Shown: positions 37,680 through 49,533, numbered from the stretch's first letter. The stretch is 64,000 bases of DNA from Isoperla grammatica (GCA_945910005.1 OX246740.1:50008526-50072525), one strand, 5' to 3'. A program made the numbers and translations. Notes: generated by a model not told the origin, from the sequence alone.

Positions 37680-38660
37680 CGTGTTGTACAATGTTCAGTA
37701 ATTTGTATTATTGCTTTCGTGTATAACTCAATCAGAGAAACGTTTATATAAATAAAACACCCCAATGAAATCTATGCGTCTTCCTATACTCGGTGTTGAT
37801 TATTCGCCATGTTGCCGTTTAACTCTGAAAGGGTTCATGCTTCGTGGGCGGACGTTGCCAAATGTCATTCTTTCACGTCTCTCGTCTCATTATTATCGCA
37901 TTCTTTACTCCGCTCTCTCTCGCAAGATCCTTCTTCATGCTCGCCGCCCATTATCGTAATTCGAATCAACGGTGCACATTGTCTTGCATTAGCCCCGTTC
38001 CATAAAAATGAGCCGCCCCGCCACGCCTCCCTGTGAATAACAAGGGTCGGGCACTCGAGGATTACGGCGCAGTTGTCTCAAATAATTTAAAAAATTCGCG
38101 TAGACGTTGACTTGGGACTTTCAAGCTACTAGACTCACTCACGGGAGTAACTTGCAGTAATCGATTTTCCCTACTTTAAAGAAGCTTTTGACTTCTAAAG
38201 GTAGCATAGCAGAAAACTATTAAACAACTATTTTTAATTATATCAATATGACATTAAAAACTGAGTGACAAATTATGTATGTGCAAATGTAGCACTATTT
38301 TTTTCTTTCATCATCTTGCCGCAATTTATCCACAAAACATACTATTAGTAGTATTATATGTATTCCGGGCCGCGAAACACTATTTTTATATGAACACTAT
38401 TTTATGTGTTAGCATTTGTTACTTCACATATAGTATTAAAATGTAGTTTGTATTGTGGTAATTAGTTTACAGCAAAATAGCGTGCGTCGATATTAAATTT
38501 ATAGACTGTTTGTTACTTGGTATAAATTGTATTTTTCCATTTTACTTCATTGTGTTATATGCAAAGACTGACAATTTTAAAGTTTACTATATAAAGTGTA
38601 AACTCTCTAATGTGGTATCAAAGTTTTTTTAAAGAGTTGCGAGCACTGTATGATTCAGCG
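37680..38660. other. Intron sequence, nothing recognised
   Basis: Ordinary AT-rich sequence between the hairpin element and the 100-bp tandem array. Confidence 0.4.
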
Positions 38661-38665
38661 TCTCT

Positions 38666-39065
38666 AGGGTGTAGTTCTTACCGTGGTTGCACTATACTTG
38701 TAGTGGTCAGCTGACAGCCCGCAAGGATATCGGCCAGACGGTCGGATCCTATGGTGTCGCGTTACAGGGTGTAGTTCTTACCGTGGTTGCACTATACTTG
38801 TAGTGGTCAGCTGACAGCCCGCAAGGATATCGGCCAGACGGTCTGATCCTATGGTGTCGCGTTACAGGGTGTAGTTCTTACCGTGGTTGCACTATACTTG
38901 TAGTGGTCAGCTGACAGCCCGCAAGGATATCGGCCAGACGGTCGGATCCTATGGTGTCGCGTTACAGGGTGTAGTTCTTACCGTGGTTGCACTATACTTG
39001 TAGTGGTCAGCTGACAGCCCGTAAGGATATCGGCCAGACGGTCTGATCCTATGGTGTCGTATTAC
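38666..39065. repeat. Tandem array, exactly 100-bp unit, four copies
   Basis: Units start AGGGTGTAGTTCTTACCGTG at 38666, 38766, 38866 and 38966. Each holds the palindrome GTCAGCTGAC and GGATATCGGCC. Units 1 and 3 read GTCGGATCC, units 2 and 4 read GTCTGATCC, so the array looks like a duplicated 200-bp dimer. Unit 4 has two further changes near its end and one in its middle. No coding role is apparent. Confidence 0.95.
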
Positions 39066-39873
39066 AGCCTGTATGACGCACGTCACTGTCCTGGTCTAGC
39101 CCCAGCTACTAACCGAACAGCTGATAGGTTGAGCCAATAGCGGTCTTGTCCTGTCTTGTCTCTCACGAACAAGCACATTGCACTTCTACGTGGTGACTGA
39201 AGAACGTGCAATGATAATATGGAATTTATTAGTCCCCCTTAGTTCCCCTAGAACTACAGATCATTTAGTTTTTTTCTTGATTTACTTATTTTGGTCTTAT
39301 TATAAAACATGTTTTTGTTTTAATTATCATTGGTAAATATCTTTTTTGAAAGCTCATTTATAAAAAAAAAAAATGTTTAATGTTTGAAACTAAAGCTTAT
39401 ATAATTTCTGTGAACATTTTCAATTAATTGCGCTGATTGAAGAGGGCGTGCAGCGGTAATGTTTCTTTGTGATTGTAGTTGTATGTTCTCCATAAATCTG
39501 TTACTAGTAGATGCTGGGAATTTGGTGCAGTAGGACTCAGGAATGTTACCAACATCGGAAAATATAGACAAGTCTCTAGAGATACATCTACTTGCAGTTT
39601 GTAATTTATGAAAGCTGATAAAAAGTGTATTTACTATAGAGCAGAGTTCATATATTTACATTTATTAATGTAAGAAAGTTGATAAGCACAGAAAATACGC
39701 TTCATTAGCAACAATTTAATCTAGCTCTTTCATAAGACGTAATTAATGTAAAATATGATTAAAATCTAGCGTAATAAAAATCTTTCATTAATTTAACTAT
39801 ACCTACCCTATTTCAAATTCAATTTCGCCATTAGAACACGTTTTTTCTCCCGCGTTATTACGTTTGCACGTAA

Positions 39874-40081
39874 AGGGATGAAATTAGAAAGCTGAATACA
39901 CTAACTGTGGCAACGTCGTCGGTGTGTAATAGCGATAACGAGCCAATTACCAGTAATGTTTCCACCTTAACGACCAATTCTGTCTACACCAGTGATTCGT
40001 CAGTGCTGTGGAATCAGCTACCGTGCTACTCACATTTGAGTTCGACTCATCAGAGCATTAATATTAATATTACCGTTCAGC
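39874..40081 (+). other. Open stretch ending at a good 5' splice site (weak exon candidate)
   Basis: The frame is open from 39874 to 40263 (about 130 codons), Ser/Thr/Asn-rich at the start, and GTGAGTATG follows 40081. No convincing polypyrimidine-AG acceptor lies upstream, codon choice is not GC3-biased like the APP exon, and no family is recognised. It is most likely chance; recorded because the open stretch and donor-like site coincide. Confidence 0.12.
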
Positions 40082-40599
40082 GTGAGTATGACACATTGCT
40101 ATGTAGGCACCACATTTCGTTCGAACAGCACCAGTGGAGTTTTTCTATTTATTTTCTTGGGTACATCAAACAACCTAGCTTTGTCAAAGAATATAAAACA
40201 CAATTTAAAACGCAAAAATCAACCGTGATTGTGTGGCAATTTCTTCCCCCTCTGAATTACTGAGTCTTTTTACAATTGTTCGTCGGGGTTTATTCTTGAA
40301 TAGTTACGAAAATCGTAATGAGAAGCTAAAACTGGGAATTTTATTTTATAAAATGTGGACTTTTGAGTTATTTTGTTCGTGTACAAGATTATATTTACCA
40401 AGTTTACCGTTTCTGCACCAATTAAAATGATTTTGTAATTTAATATTTAATAGTTGTGGTTCTTATAAACTGAATTTATTATTTATTTATTTAATGTTTA
40501 TAACATATTCAATTAGAAAACTGATTTACAAATAAGATCAATCAATATTTTACCATCAAATTTGATATAATCAATAGTATCGTTTAGTTTTTCACCAAA

Positions 40600-40616
40600 C
40601 CCGGCGCCTCCACCAA
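40600..40616 (+). repeat. 17-bp dispersed motif, copy 3
   Basis: CCCGGCGCCTCCACCAA, identical to the copy at 32941, preceded by CACCAAA and followed by TTGTCAATGATTTCC. Confidence 0.7.
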
Positions 40617-41651
40617 TTGTCAATGATTTCCCCATCTGATAACAGAATAGCGGTTAACCTCAATGCCGCGTCAACCAGGCTTATCTAGATGATTGATATA
40701 CAGACTACCTTGCTTTTCTTCTCTGTATAAGCATTGTGACGGCGGTGACTGATGTATTGCCAGTCTTGCCCGCTCACTCTCACACCATAGCCTGGATTCA
40801 CAACATGTCTTACTCCTACGATGTCTTAGCTAAGCAAATCATCGCTAGGTCTTACTACATATCCACGAATCAAATATTATACCTGTTATTGTTCATGTTT
40901 TACTATATAATTTGTCATGTTTTTGCCGAACGACAGTCATTTTAACACCAAGATTTGGTAAATATCTTTATCTATTAAATATCGTTATTTATTTGGTGTT
41001 TTCGTGTTTTTTTTTTTCTTTAGATATATTAGTGAACCCAAGTTTGCATTTTAGTGTACCGTGGTATACCTCAACTCAGTACAGCCTCTGTTTCATATCT
41101 AACACCTACTAGTAAATTGCATCGTTTATTTGAAGACTTCTATTCATTACAATTCGTGCATCAAGTTAAATTAAACTTAGTTTATAGTCGTCAGCATTTT
41201 TCTTCGTTTTTGTTGACGCGTAGTTAAATGGATTCGTCTCCCCCCATACAATAACGTTTTACCATTTGTCATCGCCTTTTCATTCAGTGGATAAGTCTTG
41301 GAAGACATTCGGAGCAAACAGGAAACTGCGCTAAAAGCGTTTAAACGGGTCTTTTGTGCGCCGAGGGTGCTCGTTTTCGGCGAGCTCGGGTGATGGATTA
41401 GAGAATTAGAGCTTTGGTAACTCATCACGGGTGCGTTCTTCAACACTGCAATAATAAGACTCGACCGACACCACGGACGTAGTGGTGGCATGTTGGTGTA
41501 TTCGTTATTACATCGGTAGACTGAGTTTTTTCTGTGTAAATGTGGGTTTTCACTTCGCGTTGTTCAGCTGCTGCATGCACAGCACAACCATTTTGTTTTT
41601 GCGTTTCTACAACATATCTTTAGATTACTTCTTGTTGCATGTTCGTTATAA

Positions 41652-41815
41652 CGGCGAGGGGTAGCTCGGAATATTAAAACGAGTAGAATTAAAGGTAGGA
41701 TTGTATTGATATCTTGAGAACGCTTCAAGATATTAAAGGCTGATTTATACCCGGGATTTGGTTTTGAACAACGAATTTCAAATGTTGTAATTGTTATTTA
41801 TGTTATTATGTCAAA
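41652..41815 (+). repeat. Dispersed repeat family C, copy 3 with head
   Basis: AGGGGTAGCTCGGAATATT (head, as at 33465) is followed 30 bases on by GATATCTTGAGAACGCTTCA, AGATATTAAAGG, GGATTTGGTTTTGAAC and GTTGTAATTGTTATTTATG, matching the order in copies 1 and 2. Confidence 0.45.
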
Positions 41816-42785
41816 AATTTATAAATACATTAATGATTGTAGCCTAATGCTTAATTTTAGAAAAATAAGTGAAGTGACTTAAAAGGGACAACTACCAACC
41901 TAAATCGTGTGGAATCTCGTTCTCATGTCTATCAGCGTGTCTGTTGGCAGGCCATTCCAAGTGATGCTGGTGCACTCCATACAATGGACAGTAACAAGCA
42001 GGTACCGGGAAATCTCTTGCGGCGAATTCCGTTTGGAGCGACCGTCTCTTCTGAGATCGTTACATCTCACATTGGTTGTTAACGCGACGGAACTTTATAC
42101 CCTACTTACTATATTTAGGGGCGTTAAGCCGTGTAACGCATGCATGTATAACACGCCCTCGTTAGTGCAAACTATCGTATTATAAAGTATTACACGCTTC
42201 ATGAATATTTGAGATGCTGAATTATTCCAATCTATTCGACACATTAAGTACATGAGATCTTTTGCATAAGAGCCCCGTGTAGTTGGGTGTCTTGGCACGG
42301 GTTGTGCCAAATGTTGTAAATTTTGTCTAAATAGTCGAAAATTGTGAAACAAATGTAGATTTGTTTTTGGTTTTACAAAAAAAGTTATTATATTTGTCTT
42401 AGTGATGTGTAGTGATTAAAAAAAAAACATCGATATGCCTTTGTTTAGACACCTCTAAGAACTATACAAAAAATGCTCTTCCGTATCTAGTCTAAATAAT
42501 GCCAGCTCAGCTCACTGTTCGTACACTACGCCACTGGTTCCGGCATGAAAAGTGTTCAAACGGTGCCCGCGAACAGAGTGCAAAGTGTAACAAAGGGACG
42601 ACCCAGTGTAGACAAACGAACACACGAACGCACGTGTTGAGTTCACCTCAAGACAGTCATCTCCCCTAGAGTCAATAGTCAGCCCTCTCACCGACAAGAT
42701 ATGGATTACTACTCCAAGCTAAGGGGACTTGCTTATCGCGCTATTTGCAGTAGGGTGCGTCGACAGTTAGTGGACTCGAGAGAGA
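41816..42785. other. Intron sequence, nothing recognised
   Basis: No repeat ends or exon signals are visible. Short frames overlap on both strands. Confidence 0.4.
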
Positions 42786-42790
42786 GGCTG

Positions 42791-42987
42791 CATGTGTATA
42801 TACGGGTACACTACACGTCGGGTGCGGGGTGGGTCGTTGGGCTAAATTGAAGATCGTGTACGGGCTGTTCACGATGTCATGTGTCTCTAACCATGTGTAT
42901 ATACGGGTACACTACACGTCGGGTGCGGGGTGGGTCGTTGGGCTAAATTGAAGATCGTGTACGCTCACCATTTCATGTGTCACTAAC
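42791..42987. repeat. Tandem duplication, 101-bp unit, two copies
   Basis: CATGTGTATATACGGGTACA begins at 42791 and at 42892. The first 74 bases of the two units are identical (through GATCGTGTACG); the remainder has diverged and the second is a few bases shorter. The identity suggests a recent event or partial conversion. Confidence 0.9.
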
Positions 42988-42989
42988 TC

Positions 42990-44400
42990 TAAAGCGTCAA
43001 TAAGCGTTTCATTTAATTTCTACACTAAAATGTTACCGTTGTTGAAACAGTAACAAGAATTGTGTCATCAATAAAACAATTTAGGGATATTTTTAAGAAT
43101 ATAATGAGTAAATATAAATAGTTTTGTAATTGTACTGTATACATTTTATCATTATTCATCATGTAATTATCTCTTTTCTAAATTGAGAGACAAATCTTTT
43201 TGAATCCAACAACAAAATTGTTACTACATGTTGTAAATACACCGACTCTTGATTCAACAAAGCTGTTAAAATGTCAAAGTGATGCATGTCTGTGTTTCGC
43301 TCGTTACAATAGTGCGGGGCGGCTGTGTCCATATGTGTGTGTGGAGCGGCTCCTAATTGTGATTGACCCCCCTGCGCGGCTAATGATCGCGTCACACGAC
43401 GTCTCACCCGGCTCCAAGTAAAAAACCCTGACTTTTTGTCTCTGAAACAAGTCTCCGCCCATACATTTAACATGTGACCTTTTATCTCCACACTCGGCGC
43501 GTTCCTTTGAATTCGGAAGCGTCCTCAACGCTGTCCGCCTATCATTCCTTTTTCTTTGACGGTTTTTTTTTCTCCCTTCTCTGCACAGACACAGTTTCTT
43601 GTCGTGCTTGCACATCACATTATTCTCTTTTCCTTTCTTGTTATTTCGTATTCGGTTTGCTGTGTGTGTGCACGGAGCGGGATGGGGCACACGGTATAAC
43701 ACTTCTTTCTATTCTTATTGCGCTCTGGTTGCAAGTTGGAATTGTCGCGAGGAAGAGTTTTTTTTTTCTCTTCTACAACACATCCTTTCAATTCGAACAT
43801 CTTTGTCGCGTCAATTGGGAGAATATGCGTTGTCTTGCTTGCTATGCTACTGCACCACGAGATTACTTTTTTTCCATTGCAGACAGTGGTTACAGAGATT
43901 TGGTATACAAGCCACGCACATTGTGGTCTTTAAGTTGTAGTTTTCGTTTTTCCAGACTAGGGTTTATTCACATAGGCCATATTGGAATTTATTTACGTCT
44001 GGCAATTCATTTTTGAGAAAATCTTTCAGATGGCATTTGATTGTAGTTCTATTGTATTGTTCTCCAAGATTAGTTGTTATTAGGCTAGTTCTAAAAGCCA
44101 ACATTAAAAACCTCTCTTCTAACAACAATAACAACAACAATAGAACCATAGTTATGAAGACGAAGTATGCTTGAGTTTAGTGGGACTTAATTTGCCAACA
44201 TCATCGTATTTTCAATATTCTCTTTTCTCATTAGTTTTCGTGAAAGGGTAGTTTTAATATCTTTGTTGTAGATATATTAAAACGTAAGTGGTATCGCGTG
44301 GTTGGTAAACTTATAACGAACAAATGAACAATACAGCTTTACAAAAGTACTTGTCTAGTCTATTTTACGTTCGTATTTGTTCTTTGTTTTGTTATCCAAT
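42990..44400. other. Intron sequence with long chance frames
   Basis: Pyrimidine-rich on the + strand around 43470-44016, which keeps one frame open for about 180 codons, but the translation is Phe/Cys/Leu-rich low-complexity with no domain. I see no real gene. Confidence 0.4.
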
Positions 44401-44424
44401 TACTGAGAACACTAGTTCATAGTT

Positions 44425-44500
44425 ATACCGATAGAGAGCACTCAAGACTGTTATCCGGGAGGTTGCGTGCTCAATTCCTGCACACGCTATTACTGTCTCT
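44425..44500 (+). mobile_element. tRNA-like fragment (SINE remnant)
   Basis: ACCGATAGAGAGCACTCAAGAC followed by GTTGCGTGCTCAATTCCTGCACACGC resembles an anticodon arm and B-box T-arm with imperfect pairing. Low confidence. Confidence 0.35.
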
Positions 44501-44509
44501 TTTGTATGA

Positions 44510-46690
44510 GGATTTCCTCAGTTATAATGCGAATACTGGGACTAATTTCTTAAACAGCCATTGAACAATTCTTTCAAAATAAATATAAATATCTAGTTTA
44601 TATAGACAAGTGTAGAGTGTCATATCGTGTAAAGCTGATGTGCATAGACAACGAATTTTGATACTGAAGTAACTTCGGGAACAAGTTAGCATTTCTACTC
44701 CCTTCAGAACACCCTTACCTACCTAACGATAATATTGCTTTGTGCAAGTGTGTTTGTGTTGGTTCGGAAGCAAGTTTCGTTACGGAACGTGATTTGCCAT
44801 ACTGTGTGTGTGTGGTGGTGATATCTTCGTAAACCGTCTCTACCCTCTTTGGAGCTGCGAGGCCGGCTCAGTTAGTGCCAAGTAAGAGGGGTGACTCACT
44901 CACTAAAATGGCCGCTAGCAATCGAGTTATCCGCGTGAATAGTGCGTGTGCGTGTGTGCGCAATGCGGGGCCCCCGTTGCTTTCGTAATTCGTGGAATGT
45001 CTCGCGCAAAAGATGCCACGAGATTAAACACACGAGTGTGTGGCTTGGCAGTGTTATCGTCCCCCCTCCCCTCCCCTCTAACCCCCACCCCCGCAACCTT
45101 GTACTTCTCCACCTGCCGGGCGGGTCGGCCACTTCATTAGGGTGCTTTAGGGGTGGAGGGTTTTTTTTTATGCGTCACCGGCGAATATTTGTTTTTGTCA
45201 GTGCCTTGTGGAACGCTTGCCCGAGGTTTCAGTGCGACGACTTTCAGCGTACGTCCCGAGAGACGGGAGATTTCGTTCTTTACTTACTTCAGTTTTGTTT
45301 GGCCCGTCTGGGCCCGGGGTTGAATTTGTCTCTGCCGATCGTAAGAGTCCTTTGAATATTTTCTCCCTTTCCTTCAATCACGTCTCGACGTCATATGACC
45401 TAGTTGTCGAGTATGTATAGTTAAACACCAAATAACCCTAACTATTTTTTGGTGAGGAATATTGTTTCGAAAGTCTACGCGTGTCTTTCTGTAATGAAAT
45501 GTGGGGGTGCGATGGAGTTTATCGCGATCATGTCAGGCGTGAGTAATCGAGAGTGCTCGTGTGTTTATACTCAACTGAACAACTAGGGGGGCGCGATGCC
45601 GTGAAATCGTGTTTGTTAGTGAAAACTCGGCAGGAAAAAATACGTTTGAATGTGGTGTAGGTATATTAAAATTGCTCGCCTCTCATAAGGCAATTTTACG
45701 ACTTTTGATTTTGTTACATTCAACGGTATAGATAATTTTATGTCTCCCTGACATATTTCAGAAACCTGTGTATAACAAATTGCTGGAGCATTACAATCTG
45801 GTACGGCCAAATATCACGCTGCGAAACAATTGACAAATTAGTGGTTTCAACCCATACCAAAGTTTCAGACACGAATATATGATACAAATGTGTAGAATGT
45901 CGACTCACATGTCATTTAATTTATCAAGCTCTGTATTTAAAGAGAGATCACGTCATGCTATGTAAATCGTCGTCGGAGGTGATACAAGTCCAACAGTTAC
46001 TCCCTTCCTCCGACATGATTGCTTCATGCCTGCGTACCTGACTGCCACGAACCAAGGACCGTATCCACACGTGACAACTTACACGCAGCATCGTCGCCGT
46101 CGAAAAGGATACTCTACAAACACCTTCTAACGCTCTCATATATAATGCAGCGACTATGATCTGCGAGCAGAGCGATCAAACACTGGAGATTTATCTTCGA
46201 CGTTGGTTTTTCCCCTTCACAAACACCAGACGGCTGTATCAAATATCAACAGCTCACACCCCCGTCGTCGCCCGGACCTAACATGTTTTATTCCTTATAC
46301 ACGATACATTCCTTGCGATGTTCCCGGGTGCATTTGTCAAGCGATCTCTTCTATCTATAGGGCGGGGGTGACGTTTATCCAATGACAACAATCTAACACG
46401 GTACCGGCTCACGCCGCGAAGAGCGCTTCGTGCAGTTGACAGCGGGCTGGGGGATTCACCGGGTATCTCGTCTCTCATTGGTCGCCAGTGTAACGTTCGT
46501 TCTGGTACCACCGTTGACCCATATCGTTCGTTTTATTTGTTAATACAAATATGTTTCTGTGTACAGGATTTATGATTAACTATCGGATTCAAAAAGAAGT
46601 ATCTCGATTTCGAATACTAACAATGCAGTATTGAAAATTGATGGGGTGAGAAAATGTTTTAAATTATTGAATTGTGGTCTTAAAAAAAAT
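44510..46690. other. Intron sequence, nothing recognised
   Basis: Contains a C-rich patch at 45060-45095 and a GC-richer stretch at 44840-45330 with overlapping frames on both strands that match nothing I know. Confidence 0.4.
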
Positions 46691-46695
46691 AACTT

Positions 46696-46797
46696 CATAC
46701 ATACATACATACATACATACATACATACATACATACATACATACATACATACATACATACATACATACATACATACATACATACATACAAACATACA
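46696..46797. repeat. (CATA)n microsatellite
   Basis: About 23 CATA units (perfect to about 46789, then slightly decayed), lying about 150 bp upstream of the APP exon acceptor. It is likely length-polymorphic. Confidence 0.97.
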
Positions 46798-46916
46798 AAT
46801 ACCCCTAACTCATTTTTGGAAGCGTCTATCGGCGTGCATTTTTTTTTTCTCTAGAAGCTGATCAAAATGGTCGTTGTGTCACATGCAAAGATTAGAATAG
46901 TGTGTAGATTGACTGT

Positions 46917-46948
46917 CGACTTACCTCTGTCTCTTGTCTCCTCCGCAG
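46917..46948 (+). other. APP: 3' splice site (polypyrimidine tract and CAG) of the APP-like exon
   Basis: CTTACCTCTGTCTCTTGTCT then CCTCCGCAG forms a strong pyrimidine tract ending in AG at 46948. A second AG two bases downstream (46949-46950) could serve as an alternative that omits one Glu/Lys/Gln codon's last two bases. The first AG keeps phase 1 at both exon ends and is preferred. Confidence 0.8.
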
Positions 46949-47170
46949 AGGGACCGTTCCAGAGCGACGCGCTGTTGGTCCCCGAGAACTGCCTGTTCGA
47001 CCACATCCACAACGAGACCAAGTGTTGGCAGTTCGAGCGATGGAACGTGACCGCTGCCCAGGCGTGTCAGGAGAGAGACCTGGCACTGAGGAGCTTCGCA
47101 ATGTTGCTGCCCTGCGGCATCTCGCTGTTCGCCGGCGTCGAGTTCGTCTGCTGCCCCAAGCACTTCAAGG
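46949..47170 (+). CDS. APP: Internal exon of amyloid-precursor-like protein: E1 copper-binding subdomain
   Basis: The 222-bp exon encodes about 74 residues of the CuBD part of the APP E1 ectodomain. APP-family proteins are type I neuronal membrane proteins involved in adhesion, axon growth and trafficking. Landmarks, counting from the split first codon: SDALLVP at 6-12, DHIHN at 18-22, MLLPCGI at 52-58, GVEFVCCP at 63-70. Cysteines at 15, 26, 40, 56, 68 and 69 match human C133/144/158/174/186/187 spacing exactly, predicting disulfides 15-69, 26-56 and 40-68. The positions of human copper ligands H147, H151 and Y168 are Phe29, Asn33 and Phe50; only the M170 equivalent (Met52) remains. Sequons are N22-E-T and N33-V-T. 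The exon is GC-rich with C/G third positions, unlike its surroundings. Open frame outside these limits is intron read-through. Both splice boundaries are phase 1. Confidence 0.95.
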
Positions 47171-47179
47171 GTGAGCTCC
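47171..47179 (+). other. APP: 5' splice site after the APP-like exon
   Basis: AAGG followed by GTGAGCTCC at the exon end fits the donor consensus well. The split codon begins with G, so the next exon should supply the last two bases of a Gly/Ala/Val/Asp/Glu codon. Confidence 0.8.
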
Positions 47180-48629
47180 GTCATATTGCGCGTTCACTCC
47201 CCGTTCCTGTGCATTTGCTGACTCCACCCCTAGGTTACTTGCTGTATATAGCAGGCCCACTTGATGAAGTGAAATACTATGGCGATCCAAATATTTTAAA
47301 GAACATTAAATTTATATGTCCTGTGCAGACGGATCGGCGGGTATTTTCCTTGGGATGGGGGGGAGATAAACTCACACGAAATGCCCTCCTGTTTCGACGC
47401 CGCTGGAAGCGTGGTAAATTATAAAACTGTGTTATAACTTCAGGTAATAGTTGTTAACAATTTAGTTTGTTGTAGATCTTTCTAGGGATGTTGACAGATT
47501 TTCAAATGTTGCTCCGAATTACAAAAATCTTTACGTTGACGCGACCCGCACTAGATTTGACTCCGTATTATGCAGATTAAGCAGTTACGACGGTCATCGT
47601 TATAACATGGGGTTAGCGAGAGTTAACAAAGAGCGGAAAGAAAGATTGTAGCGTTTATGTAGTTGGGAAGGACATTTCTTCTAAACGTTTTGTTTGACGT
47701 TCGCGTTGGTCCAGCGTTGAAGATCTTGAGTGGTAATCGAAACCTCGCCACTTCTAATCACAGTTCCGTGTCGCAACCGCCGAGTGCCGAGTTCGTTTCG
47801 CTAGTGTTTGTGTATATAATAGCTATATAGCTCGTGAGCTACCCGATACCCGTGAACCGCTTGAGTGTAATGTACGGGTATACAGTTTCAGCCCATTATA
47901 CGCCTGAACGAGCCACTTGGCAAAACGGATGAAACACGTGAGGTCTTCTAGCTTATCAAAGCGCTCGCGGATTAACTAAAAACAACGGGGAGTTGAATAT
48001 CAAAGAGGTTGATTTGGTTGTGGTACCGTTTTTAACATCACGTTTTTATTAAGATACAAACCCAAGTTGTTTCTCTCTTCTATTTATTGGCCATTTTTTG
48101 TGAATTCCTTAAAAACGACCGAAATGGGGCTTAATTTGTATTATTACCATTTTGTACTTCAGAAATGGAGATTTAATTGCACACATGCAAAAATGCGAGG
48201 TCGGAAAGAGGGCTGGCAAATATGTAAAAGAAAAATGTGGAAGTTAAGAGAGGAAAGCTGATATAGGCCGTATAAGACGAATAAAGAAATGACAACAGAT
48301 TTGTAGAAGGGTGCTTGGCAGGCAGCGGTCACCACGAGGAGGGACCCATCTTGATCATTCGCGGCCAACTCGTACTTATCTCGGTGTGTTCTTGTTTCCC
48401 AACATGTGACTATACGTGTTCCTGTTTTCTGAGACGTAACACGGAGAGACAGTAATGAAGATCAGTCGAGTATTGGAACGCGGCGAAGTCGATAACCGTT
48501 TCGAACTAGTGACGGTCGGTGTATTAGTGATATTCCTTCTCGGGTATTGCGGCACTTCGACTTGTTCATCGCGTTCGATCTGAAACCATTTCTAGTCTAA
48601 TTGAAATTCTTGTAGACATTCTTGTAAAA

Positions 48630-48915
48630 TTCTTGGGAGCGGATGATCACTGGCCATCAATTCCAAGAGGTTCGCGCTTGTCCGTACATGTTCGGGAGGC
48701 CAAGACTGAGAATCTTCCGTTTAGAAGAGAAATCGATGTTTCTCCGAACCGCATACTTGTTCTTTCGAATTTCTGCAATTCGGAAGAAAGCATAGCGATA
48801 TGCAATTATTGTGTAGTCTAGTCCTTGACTGCTTACTTGATATCAATGTTTCTGTCCTCTTGTAAATCAGTTCAATTACCGAATGGGATAGTCATTAAAT
48901 GAATGAATACCTAAA
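48630..48915 (+). mobile_element. Possible LINE 3' end
   Basis: GTCCTCTTGTAAATCAGTTC followed by GAATGGGATAGTCATTAAATGAATGAATACC resembles 3' tails of non-LTR retrotransposons (terminal ATGA-type microsatellite). The upstream 62-codon frame is not recognisable as reverse transcriptase. Tentative. Confidence 0.25.
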
Positions 48916-49516
48916 AAAAAAGATACACTACTTAGGTTAAGCAACATCAGACATATGGCGGGTGACCGCTCAAACATGTTTCATTTATACTATTGTGTAT
49001 GTAAAACGGATTAGACATTCAGCTTAAGTATACATCTTCATCTTTGTCTCAACTTCTAAGCGTTTTTGATTGTGCGGAGACCCCCATAAAAACATTTGTT
49101 TAATAGAATGTAAGGTCTTAATAATTATTTCGTGTTTTATTTGGATATGAGAAAGCTATAGACCTACAGCAATTGCTTCTTTGTCGTAATCGGAATTATA
49201 GTTAAATCAACAATAAAAAACAATAATTGAAGGTGAACAACAATCATAAAATATCACATTTTTTTCTCTAGGAGGGGGCCTCATTTTTGTTTTCTTGCGA
49301 CAATTTTAAATCAATAGAGAGAAATGTTAAGCCTTCAAAATCTGATGTATTATGCAGTGTTGGACAACACACACAGCGTGAACTCGTGCTCTAAAACAAA
49401 AGATTCATTTTGTATAATGTGTTTTAGGTGGTGTAAAAGTGGTAACGAATATTTTTTCCACGAGAATTCAACCTTTCAGTCCTCGAAACTTTTCGAAAAA
49501 CCTCTCAGTGCCTCTT

Positions 49517-49533
49517 TTGGTGGTGGCGCCGGG
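49517..49533 (-). repeat. 17-bp dispersed motif, copy 4 (one mismatch)
   Basis: Minus-strand CCCGGCGCCACCACCAA, one base different from the copies at 32941 and 40600. Confidence 0.5.

Larger units (their letters stand above)
1..46948 (+). other. APP: Upstream intron (or its visible part) of the APP-like gene
   Basis: Everything before the exon at 46949 lacks recognisable protein-coding exons and is filled with SINEs, MITEs, tandem repeats and simple repeats, as expected of a long animal intron. It ends in a pyrimidine-rich tract and CAG just before 46949. The 5' boundary is not in the window. I looked for a preceding growth-factor-like (heparin-binding) APP exon among the open frames and did not find one, so the intron is inferred to be at least 46.9 kb. 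A missed short exon cannot be excluded by eye. Confidence 0.6.

Noticed and set aside
38666..39065. CRISPR-like array
   Set aside because: Units are contiguous with no unique spacers, and the genome is eukaryotic.
43474..44016. Longest + strand open frame in the window (about 180 codons)
   Set aside because: Low-complexity Phe/Cys/Leu-rich translation in a pyrimidine-rich region, overlapped by other open frames on both strands, with no domain or splice context. One frame of this length is near chance expectation for 64 kb.
46867..47424. 185-codon frame around the APP exon taken as a complete gene
   Set aside because: Only 46949-47170 resembles APP; residues before and after are intron read-through across a clear CAG acceptor and GTGAGC donor.
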